Shown: positions 1 to 5,742 of the stretch, piece by piece
Layout: each line of letters starts with the position of its first letter
Position numbering within the stretch: the first letter of the stretch is position 1
Assembly: GCA_038323655.1 (NCBI GenBank)
Contig: JBBQHE010000144.1
Coordinates: 1 to 11,668 of the forward strand
Reading direction: 5' to 3'
DNA length: 11,668 nt
DNA from: Humitalea sp038323655
Lineage (GTDB): Bacteria > Pseudomonadota > Alphaproteobacteria > Acetobacterales > Acetobacteraceae
Made by a program: the position numbers and the translations under genes
The notes under the pieces: model-generated
Database searches by the model: none
Told to the model about the DNA's origin: nothing
The model's input: only the letters and a program-made list of their open reading frames with translations

Positions 1-142
1 GGATCGTCGCCCATGCCCAGGCGACTCCTGCCGTCGCCAAGGCCCCAATGGTGATGGGCTCCACCCCGCCTGATCCCCCGTTCTTCAAAGTGATGTTGGT
101 CGGCCGGTCGTGAAACGCAAGCGGAACGGTCGCAGTAAGCAC
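1..142. other. Ambiguous partial coding edge, product unknown
   Basis: Two open frames lie here and I cannot choose between them. On the plus strand a frame open from the window edge ends at a TGA at 109-111, so it could be the last ~36 codons of an upstream gene. On the minus strand a frame runs from a GTG at 140-142 off the window edge (about 47 codons). It has an AAGG 5 nt upstream and would encode a hydrophobic stretch (ITIGALATAGVAWAWATI) resembling a membrane segment. The two frames share the same wobble positions, so codon-position GC cannot separate them directly. GC at those positions is about 78% up to 110 and about 50% from 113 to 142, which slightly favours the plus-strand reading. 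Neither peptide belongs to a family I recognise. Confidence 0.3.
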
Positions 143-144
143 AT

Positions 145-176
145 TTGCCTTGCATAAGGATAATTTCCTATATAAA
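145..176 (+). promoter_or_regulatory. Candidate sigma70-type promoter
   Basis: This is the only clearly AT-rich stretch in the first 600 bases. A TTGCCT at 145-150 is followed after 18 nt by TATATA at 169-174 (or after 20 nt by TATAAA at 171-176), which resembles -35 and -10 elements. A start site just downstream would put the AAGGAAGG at 193-200 in a short leader. The same AT-rich block could serve a minus-strand gene starting at 142, so the direction is not certain. This is a pattern match only. Confidence 0.35.
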
Positions 177-192
177 GTGTGCCCGATCTGGC

Positions 193-721
193 AAGGAAGG
201 CCCCGATGACCGGACCCGCCGCGACCCGCCGCCCCCAGGCGCCCCCATCCGGTCACGCTGCGCCGATCCGGGTGGCTTTGTCCGAAGCCCTCCGCCATGC
301 GCCATCCGCAGGCCCCGGGCGGCGGCTAGCCCGGCTACGTGCAATCATCCGAGACGGTGCATTGCGCGACACCCGCGATCTTCCTGCGCATGATGAAGAC
401 CGGCCCAACCCGCACCCGCCCATGCCAAACCGGCACGGCCCAGGCCATTTGTCCGAAACCGCTCCGCGCGCAGAAAACCAAGGCATTGCGAGAGTGCCGC
501 CGGGCGGCACGCCCCACCGCAGCACCCCCGCGCATGTCTCCGAAACCACCCAACGCCAAAAGACCCCCCCGCGCTCGACCCTAGCCGCCGCCCCCACCAC
601 GCCGCAGGATGGCGCATCATGCCGACCCCCCATACCAATCCCCGCTATCCCACCGCCCCCGTCCCCGCCGCCACGACGCGCCACCCCGTGGTCATCGTCG
701 GCGCCGGCCTCGTGGGGCTGA
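193..721 (+). other. Ribosome-binding site with doubtful ORF (206-721)
   Basis: An AAGGAAGG at 193-200 sits 5 nt before an ATG at 206, an unusually strong Shine-Dalgarno match downstream of a promoter-like sequence. The frame runs to 721 and overlaps the hydroxylase start by about 100 bases. Residues ~38-70 (GRRLARLRAIIRDGALRD, then TRDLPAH) loosely resemble the start of GntR/MocR-type winged helix domains, which typically read LxxxIRxGxLxPGxRLPS. The resemblance stops there: the rest is proline- and arginine-rich with no recognition helix or effector domain. It could be a relic of a regulator, a leader peptide, or chance. The remaining non-coding stretch up to 618 holds a 17-bp palindrome and scattered TCCGAA motifs. 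Confidence 0.2.
494..510. repeat. 17-bp perfect palindrome
   Basis: GTGCCGCC-G-GGCGGCAC is a perfect inverted repeat of two 8-base arms around one central base, about 110 bases before the hydroxylase start. It could be a dimeric repressor site or an RNA hairpin in the leader. No T-run follows, so a classical terminator is unlikely. In DNA this GC-rich such palindromes also arise by chance. Confidence 0.4.
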
Positions 722-2199
722 CCATGGCGCTCGACCTCGCGCGGCGCGGCATCGCCTCCGTGGTGCTGGACGATGACGACACCGTCTCGACCGGGTCGCG
801 CGCCATCTGCTTCGCCAAGCGCACGCTTGAAATCTTCTCCCGCCTCGGCCTCGGCGACAAAAAGCTCGCCAAGGGCATCACCTGGCAGCGCGGCCGCGTG
901 TTCTTCCAGGACCGCGAAGTCTACGGCTTCGACCTGCTGCCCGAGCAGGGCCACGAGCACCCGGCCTTCGTGAACCTGCAACAATACTACGCCGAAGCCT
1001 GGCTGGTGGAGGCCTGCCGCGACACGGGCCTCGTGGACCTGCGCTGGAAACACAAGGTCGAGGTGGTGTCGCACCACGCCGCGGGCGCCACGCTGACCGT
1101 GGCGGCGCCCGACCGTGACTACACCCTGCACGCCGACTGGCTGCTGGCCTGCGATGGCGCGCGGTCCACCATCCGCCGCGCGCTGGACCTGCCCTTCACC
1201 GGAAAAATCTTCCAGGACCGCTTCCTGATCGCCGACGTCGTCATGCAGGCCGATTTCCCGACCGAACGGTGGTTCTGGTTCGATCCGCCCTTCCACCCCG
1301 GCCAGTCGGTGCTGCTGCACAAGCAGCCCGACGATGTCTGGCGCATCGACTTCCAACTGGGCTGGGACGCCGATGCGGAGGCCGAGAAAGACCCAGACCG
1401 CGTCCGCGCCCGGGTCGCGGCGATGCTGGGGCCGAAGGTGCCCTTCGATCTCGCCTGGGTCAGCGTCTACACGTTTCGCTGCCGCAGGCTCGATCGCTTC
1501 GTGCACGGCCGCGTCGTCTTCCTGGGCGACAGCGCGCATCAGGTCAGCCCCTTCGGCGCACGCGGCGGCAATGGTGGGGTGCAGGATGCCGACAACCTGG
1601 GCTGGAAACTCGCCGCCGTGCTGCGCGGCGAAGCGCCCGAAAGCCTGATCGCGAGTTATGACGCCGAACGCATTCCGGCAGCGGATGAAAACATCCTGCA
1701 CAGCACGCGGGCGACCGACTTCATCACGCCCAAAACCCCCGCCGCCCAGGCCTATCGCGACGCGGTGCTGGGCCTGGCCGAGGCCTTTCCCTTCGCCCGC
1801 GGCCTGGTCAACTCCGGCCGGCTGTCGCGCCCCGCCGTGCTGGCGGGCAGCCCGCTGAACACGGCCGATGCGATGGCGGGCCAGGCCGCGCCCGATGCGC
1901 CCGTGCTGCGCGATGGCGCGCCCGACTGGCTGCTGCGCCATTGCACCGGCTTCTGCCTGCTGGTCTTCGCCCCACCCCGGCCGCTGGACCTGCCGCCTGG
2001 TGTCTTCCCGCTCTTCGTCGCCGATGCGCCGATCCGTGGCGCGCTGGAGGACCACACAGGCCTCGCCCGCGCCCGCTTCGCCGCCACGACCGGCATGGCC
2101 GTGCTGCTGCGGCCGGACCAGCACATCGCCGCCCGCTTCGCGTCACCCGACCATGACCTAGTCGCCGCTGCCCATGCCCGCGCTTTGGGGCGGGGCTGA
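619..2199 (+). CDS. FAD-dependent aromatic-ring hydroxylase (MhpA-like)
   Basis: A 526-residue class A flavoprotein monooxygenase of the FAD_binding_3 (PF01494) family, which uses NAD(P)H and O2 to hydroxylate phenolic or related aromatic rings in the cytoplasm. After a ~22-residue N-terminal extension comes the FAD dinucleotide fold with GAGLVG at 28-33. The DG motif (CDGARS) is at 178-183, and the GD motif with the following FAD-contacting loop (FLGDSAHQVSPFGARGGNGG) starts at 301. The last ~120 residues match the thioredoxin-like C-terminal domain typical of the phenol hydroxylase/MhpA branch. Length is normal for the group. The start at 619 is supported by an AGGA 9 nt upstream; the FAD fold begins soon after, so a much later start is impossible. 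Its TGA overlaps the ATG of the next gene, so the two are coupled. The substrate cannot be read from the sequence: MhpA (3-hydroxyphenylpropionate) and phenol hydroxylases are relatives, not proof of activity. Confidence 0.93.
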   Translation: MPTPHTNPRYPTAPVPAATTRHPVVIVGAGLVGLTMALDLARRGIASVVLDDDDTVSTGSRAICFAKRTLEIFSRLGLGDKKLAKGITWQRGRVFFQDREVYGFDLLPEQGHEHPAFVNLQQYYAEAWLVEACRDTGLVDLRWKHKVEVVSHHAAGATLTVAAPDRDYTLHADWLLACDGARSTIRRALDLPFTGKIFQDRFLIADVVMQADFPTERWFWFDPPFHPGQSVLLHKQPDDVWRIDFQLGWDADAEAEKDPDRVRARVAAMLGPKVPFDLAWVSVYTFRCRRLDRFVHGRVVFLGDSAHQVSPFGARGGNGGVQDADNLGWKLAAVLRGEAPESLIASYDAERIPAADENILHSTRATDFITPKTPAAQAYRDAVLGLAEAFPFARGLVNSGRLSRPAVLAGSPLNTADAMAGQAAPDAPVLRDGAPDWLLRHCTGFCLLVFAPPRPLDLPPGVFPLFVADAPIRGALEDHTGLARARFAATTGMAVLLRPDQHIAARFASPDHDLVAAAHARALGRG

Positions 2200-2399
2200 T
2201 GGCGCTGGACACCACCCCGCGGCTTGCGGACCCCGATGCGCTCTTCGCCGCCCTGGTGGCGGCGCACGAGGGGCTGGATGAGGCCGCTTCCCGACGGCTG
2301 GATGCCCGGCTGGTGTTGCTGCTGGCCAACCATATCGGCGATGCGGCGGTGCTGATGGAAGCCATCGCCCAGGCGCGGGCGGCGGGCGGGCGGCGGTGA
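2199..2399 (+). CDS. DUF2783 small protein
   Basis: A 66-residue protein whose start codon overlaps the hydroxylase stop (TGATG), so translation is probably coupled. It resembles the DUF2783 family as I remember it: an acidic N-terminus with an ADPDALFAALVAAHEGL helix, then a conserved RLVLLLANHIGD segment at about 37-50 and a short alanine-rich tail. It has no signal peptide, membrane span or cysteine; it is likely a small helical cytoplasmic protein. The role of the family is unknown. The tight coupling suggests an accessory subunit or stability partner for the flavoprotein, which is inference. The stop lies only 3 nt from the stop of the convergent creatininase-like gene, leaving no room for a terminator between them. 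Confidence 0.8.
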   Translation: MALDTTPRLADPDALFAALVAAHEGLDEAASRRLDARLVLLLANHIGDAAVLMEAIAQARAAGGRR

Positions 2400-2402
2400 C
2401 GT

Positions 2403-3221
2403 TCAGCCCTGGCTTGCGTAATGCACGCAGAAATCGGCGCCGATCCGCGCCAGCATCTCGGCCAACGCAGCACCCGTCTCGGCACTGCACAGCCGCGGGT
2501 CGCCGCTGCCGACGGCGTTCGGGCTCACCGCATCGTATTCCAACGGCACTGTCACCTCGATGCCCTGGAAGTCCAGCGCGCCCCAACCCGAGAACGGCAG
2601 CCCGAAGTGGCGGGGCCTCGCCCCTTCGCGCGGCGCCGGCATCAGCTCCGGCCGCATGCGTTCGGGGAAGAAATGCAGCCCCAGGCTGGTCAGCGGATCG
2701 GCGCCGTGGCTGGAGGTCGCGGCCGCCTGCTCCGCGCCCACGATCTTCGGCAGCAACCCGGCCGCGATGCGCCACAAATACAGCGCCGGGATCACCGGCC
2801 CGCCGCGGTGCCAGACGGTCCGCGTCGCATCCTCGATCACCGCGACATTGCCGCCATGACCGTTGAGGACGACCAGCCTGGTCAGGCCATGACGAAGCAG
2901 GTTGGCGAAGACGTCATCCAGCACAGCAAGCAAGGTCGCGTGCGACAGCGCGATGCCGCCCGGGATCGGGCCAAAAAAATCCGACTTGCCGAAGGGCAGC
3001 ACCGGGGCGACCACGGTGCGCGTGCCGGCGGCGGTGGCGCGCAGGGCGATCTGCTCGGCCACCTTCTCGGCCAGGAAGTAGTCGCCCATCGGCGCATGCG
3101 GGCCCTGGTCCTCGTGACTGCCCATCGGCAGCAGGATCACGGGGTTTTGGGCGTAGAGGGCGCGTGCCTCGTCGCCGGTGATCTCGCCCATGCGGACCTT
3201 GGTGGCGGCGGTCTCGGTCAT
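2403..3221 (-). CDS. Creatininase-family amidohydrolase, divergent metal site
   Basis: A 272-residue member of the creatininase family (PF02633), metal-dependent enzymes that open cyclic amides or deformylate. The hallmark regions are present: a LPMGSHEDQGPHAPMGD segment at 31-47, NGHGGN at 120-125 with H122, and SSHGADPLTS at 170-179. The first departs from the usual GSTEQHGPHLPLGTD: E37 is kept, but the histidine two residues after it (metal ligand H36 in Pseudomonas creatininase, from memory) is Q39, and the aspartate is shifted by one (D47). The usual HAGExETS is HGADPLTS. It is therefore probably a separate subfamily with its own substrate rather than a true creatininase. The start at 3219-3221 has a GGGAG ~7-10 nt upstream and leaves the usual short N-terminus. 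It diverges from the aminotransferase gene and may share control with it. Confidence 0.9.
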   Translation of the reverse strand: MTETAATKVRMGEITGDEARALYAQNPVILLPMGSHEDQGPHAPMGDYFLAEKVAEQIALRATAAGTRTVVAPVLPFGKSDFFGPIPGGIALSHATLLAVLDDVFANLLRHGLTRLVVLNGHGGNVAVIEDATRTVWHRGGPVIPALYLWRIAAGLLPKIVGAEQAAATSSHGADPLTSLGLHFFPERMRPELMPAPREGARPRHFGLPFSGWGALDFQGIEVTVPLEYDAVSPNAVGSGDPRLCSAETGAALAEMLARIGADFCVHYASQG

Positions 3222-3244
3222 GCGGTGCTCTCCCGGCAGGCTGG

Positions 3245-3319
3245 CCCGCGACCTTCCGCGTATCGCGGGTTGCACGCAACGGCACCGCCGCCAGCCGTTG
3301 CGTGCCGGCCGCGGCGGTG
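3245..3319. promoter_or_regulatory. Inverted-repeat cluster in divergent promoter region
   Basis: The 130-bp gap between the divergent creatininase-like and aminotransferase genes holds a perfect 12-bp inverted repeat: GCACGCAACGGC at 3272-3283 and GCCGTTGCGTGC at 3294-3305, 10 nt apart. Its centre (~3288) is almost the midpoint of the gap, as expected of an operator controlling both directions. A second 7-bp repeat, CCCGCGA 3245-3251 with TCGCGGG 3263-3269, lies beside it. CACCGCCGC 3283-3291 can alternatively pair with GCGGCGGTG 3311-3319, which excludes the 12-bp pairing. No -10/-35 pair is convincing. The operator role is inference. Confidence 0.5.
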
Positions 3320-3351
3320 GGACTGATGGCGTTGCCACGGGAACCGCCGCC

Positions 3352-4689
3352 ATGACCAGCCACATCCTGCACCGCAACCTGCGCGCCGATCCGGCCATCG
3401 CCGTCTCCGGCCAGGGGGTGATGCTGCGCGACGCGACTGGGCGAGAGGTCATGGATGGTTCGGGCGGCGCCGCTGTCGCCTGCCTCGGCCATGGGCACCC
3501 GGGGGTGATCGCGGCGATGAAGGCGCAGATCGATCGCCTGGCCTATGCCAATACCAGCCTGTTTTCCTGCGAACCGGCCGAGGCCCTGGCGGAGATGTTG
3601 GTCGGCCACGCGCCGGGCGGGCTGACGCGCGCCTATTTCGTCTCCAGCGGATCGGAGGCGATGGAGGCAGCGCTGAAACTCGCCCGCCAGTATTTTTTGG
3701 AAATCGGCCAGCCTGCGCGCCGCCGCTTCATCGCGCGCCGCCAATCCTATCACGGCAATACGCTCGGGGCGCTCGGGGCCTCGGGCAATGTCGCGCGGCG
3801 CGCGCCGTATGAGGCGATCCTGGCCGACGTGTTTTCCCATGTCGCGCCCTGCTACGCCTATCGCGAGCAGGCCGGCAGCGATGCCGATTACGTGGCCCAC
3901 CTGGCGGCGGAGCTGGACGCCGAGTTCCAGCGCCTCGGCCCCCACACTGTCGCCGGCTTCTGCGCCGAGACGGTGGTGGGGGCGACGCTCGGCTGCGTCA
4001 CCGCCCTGCCCGGCTATTTCCCCGCCATGCGCGCGGTCTGCGACCGCCACGGGGCGCTGCTGATCCTGGACGAGGTGATGAGCGGCATGGGCCGCTGCGG
4101 CACGCTGCACGCCTGGGAAGCCGAGGGCGTGACCCCCGACATCCAGGTCATCGCCAAGGGCCTGGGCGGCGGCTACCAGCCCATCGGTGGTATCCTGGCA
4201 GCGGGGCGCGTGGTGGCAGCGCTGCAGGACGGCTCCGGCCTGTTCAAGCACGGCCATACCTACCAGGCGCATCCCATCGCCTGCGCTGCGGCGCTCGCGG
4301 TGCAGGAAGCGATCCGCGACGAAGACCTGTTGGCCAATGTCCGCGCCATGGGCGTGCACCTGGCCGATGGGCTGGTGCAGCGCTTCGGCAACCATCGCCA
4401 CGTCGGCGATATCCGCGGCCGCGGGCTGTTCCAGGCGATCGAGCTCGTCGCCGACCGCGCGACCCGGGCGCCCTTCGACCCGGCGCTGCGCGTCAACGAA
4501 CGCATCAAGCAGGCGGCCTTCGACCGGGGCCTGGCCTGCTACCCGATGGGCGGCACGGTCGATGGCCTGCGCGGCGACCATGTGATCATGGCGCCGCCCT
4601 ACAACAGCACCGCCGCCGAGATCGACGCGATGCTCGACCGCCTGGCCGATGCGACGATCGCGGTGCTGGAGACCCTGCCGCGCGCTTGA
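3352..4689 (+). CDS. Class III PLP-dependent aminotransferase
   Basis: A 445-residue fold-type I class III aminotransferase (PF00202), moving an amino group between an amine or omega-amino acid and a keto acid. Visible hallmarks are the cofactor-phosphate region SSGSEAMEAAL from 98, SYHGNTLGALG near 132-142, the aspartate that contacts the PLP pyridine nitrogen in LILDEVMSGMGR (D240), and the Schiff-base lysine in VIAKGLGGGYQPIGG (K269). The YQPIGG after the lysine resembles the BioA/beta-alanine:pyruvate transaminase side of the class. Length is typical. I chose ATG 3352 because the protein aligns from there (HRNLRADP...); a CGGGAA lies ~9 nt upstream, a weak ribosome-binding site. The frame upstream is open but GC-driven and crosses the divergent promoter region. 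It is divergent from the creatininase-like gene; a joint role in breaking down an N-containing compound is possible but unproven. Confidence 0.93.
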   Translation: MTSHILHRNLRADPAIAVSGQGVMLRDATGREVMDGSGGAAVACLGHGHPGVIAAMKAQIDRLAYANTSLFSCEPAEALAEMLVGHAPGGLTRAYFVSSGSEAMEAALKLARQYFLEIGQPARRRFIARRQSYHGNTLGALGASGNVARRAPYEAILADVFSHVAPCYAYREQAGSDADYVAHLAAELDAEFQRLGPHTVAGFCAETVVGATLGCVTALPGYFPAMRAVCDRHGALLILDEVMSGMGRCGTLHAWEAEGVTPDIQVIAKGLGGGYQPIGGILAAGRVVAALQDGSGLFKHGHTYQAHPIACAAALAVQEAIRDEDLLANVRAMGVHLADGLVQRFGNHRHVGDIRGRGLFQAIELVADRATRAPFDPALRVNERIKQAAFDRGLACYPMGGTVDGLRGDHVIMAPPYNSTAAEIDAMLDRLADATIAVLETLPRA

Positions 4690-4721
4690 TCGCGGCCCAG
4701 GCTTGTGGTCAGGCTGCACGC

Positions 4722-5447
4722 ATGCCCGACGAATCGCTACGGGAAACCCTCGACCTCGCACCTGACCCCCTGGCGCCGCCCGTGCCGGTGCCGGTGGTCT
4801 GGCAGCGCAGCGCCCGCGCGCGGCGCGTGTCGCTGCGCATCGATGCGGCGGAGGGCGCTGTGCTGGTCACCCTGCCCCTGCGCGGCAGCCGCAAGTCGGG
4901 CCTGGCCTTGCTGCAAACCCATGCGCGCTGGATCACACAGCGGCTGCGCGCGCTCGCCCCCGCCTGCCCCTTCGTGCCCGGCGCGATGGTGCCGATCGGC
5001 GGCATCGCGCATGAGATCGTGCATGCGCCGGAAGAACGCGGCGGCGCCTTCCTGCATGGGCAGACGCTGGTGGTCACCGGGGCCGTGGAATTCCTGGCGC
5101 GCCGCGTCGCCGATTTCTGCCGGGCCGAGGCCGGGCGGCGGCTGTCGGCGCGCGTGGCGCACCACGCGACCGCCATCGGGGTCGTGCCGCATGCGATCAG
5201 GCTGAAGGATACGCGGACGCGCTGGGGCTCCTGCGCCGCCGACCGCACGCTGGCCTTTTCCTGGCGGCTGCTGCTGGCGCCCGACTGGGTGCTGGACTAC
5301 GTCGCGGCGCATGAGGTCGCGCATCTGCGCCACATGAACCACGGGCCGCATTTCTGGGCGCTGCTGAACGGCATGTCGCCGAACCGCGCCGCCGCCGATG
5401 CCTGGCTGAAACGCCATGGCCCCGGGCTGCTGCGGGTCGGGGCCTGA
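4722..5447 (+). CDS. YgjP/SprT-like zinc metallopeptidase (DUF45)
   Basis: A 241-residue protein of the YgjP-like DUF45 family (PF01863). The zinc signature HEVAH is at 197-201, with the third ligand in MNHGPHFW (H207 by family alignment). About 30 residues before HEVAH is the family's TRWGSC motif followed by FSWRLLLAP. The N-terminal half (RRVSLRIDAAEGAVLVTLP, then a region matching the family's alternating strands) is also typical. No signal peptide is seen, so it is likely cytoplasmic; the substrate is unknown and family members are poorly characterised. It follows the aminotransferase stop by 32 nt on the same strand and may be read through from it, though the functions look unrelated. 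ATG 4722 is preferred over the TTG at 4686, which overlaps the upstream gene; an AGG 8 nt upstream is a weak ribosome-binding site. Confidence 0.88.
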   Translation: MPDESLRETLDLAPDPLAPPVPVPVVWQRSARARRVSLRIDAAEGAVLVTLPLRGSRKSGLALLQTHARWITQRLRALAPACPFVPGAMVPIGGIAHEIVHAPEERGGAFLHGQTLVVTGAVEFLARRVADFCRAEAGRRLSARVAHHATAIGVVPHAIRLKDTRTRWGSCAADRTLAFSWRLLLAPDWVLDYVAAHEVAHLRHMNHGPHFWALLNGMSPNRAAADAWLKRHGPGLLRVGA

Positions 5448-5478
5448 GAGGCATCGCGGTGCTGGGGGGACCGACGCC

Positions 5479-5697
5479 TTGAGGGTGGCTTCACCCCCCT
5501 CAAACGCCCCCCACCAGGGAGCCTGAGGCCCCCTGGACCCCACGACTTCGGTAAATCAAAGGGAGGGGTGTCGAAGGGCGATCCCTTGATCAAGGGGCGC
5601 ACCATGCCCCTCCCTTTGATTTACCAATACCCAAGGCGGGTGCAGGGGCGACGCGCCCCTGCTGGGTGGGGTCTGGGGAGGGCAAAGCCCTCCCCAG
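5479..5697. repeat. Mirror-symmetric hairpin array between convergent genes
   Basis: Five inverted-repeat units are arranged symmetrically about ~5588. Left: hairpins 5479-5503 and 5514-5536. Centre: a 19-bp inverted repeat 5550-5568/5607-5625 containing a 14-bp palindrome. Right: hairpins 5642-5662 (9-bp stem, ACG loop) and 5673-5697 (11-bp perfect stem, AAA loop). The reverse complement of 5479-5520 and the plus-strand sequence 5656-5697 align without gaps over 42 nt with 29 identities by my count, so left and right are inverted copies of one two-hairpin module. The outer stems differ at three paired positions with pairing kept. Each convergent gene ends 32-46 nt outside. It may act as a bidirectional terminator or mRNA-end stabiliser, or be a REP/BIME-like mobile palindrome. 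No classical U-tract is present. Confidence 0.75.
5550..5625. repeat. 19-bp inverted repeat with nested 14-bp palindrome
   Basis: GGTAAATCAAAGGGAGGGG (5550-5568) is repeated perfectly in inverse orientation at 5607-5625, with 38 nt between. The interior holds the perfect palindrome CCCTTGATCAAGGG (5583-5596). The outer ends are AT-rich relative to the surroundings. Terminal inverted repeats around a ~76-bp unit are compatible with a miniature mobile element, but I see no matching target-site duplication at the borders and no ORF inside. Confidence 0.8.
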
Positions 5698-5742
5698 TGA
5701 GCCGCCCCCCCAGGACGGCGACCGTCGCCAGCAACCTGCCGG

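Noticed and set aside
253..2124. A 623-codon open frame opposite the FAD hydroxylase
   Set aside because: Same composition artefact; no motif, and the opposite strand encodes an intact hydroxylase.
3178..3351. Upstream extension of the aminotransferase
   Set aside because: It would cross the divergent promoter region and the creatininase-like gene start; the added sequence is arginine-rich and unconserved.
4686..4721. TTG start for the metallopeptidase
   Set aside because: It overlaps the aminotransferase stop and adds 12 residues without family support; ATG 4722 suffices.
2914..4761. A 615-codon open frame opposite the aminotransferase
   Set aside because: Low-complexity translation with no domain, while the plus strand keeps all aminotransferase motifs.
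5583..5596. FNR/CRP-type operator at the 14-bp palindrome
   Set aside because: TTGATCAA has no 4-nt spacer between half-sites as an FNR box needs, and it lies between convergent gene ends.
5448..5742. CRISPR array
   Set aside because: Repeats are inverted hairpins, not direct repeats with unique spacers, and no cas genes are nearby.
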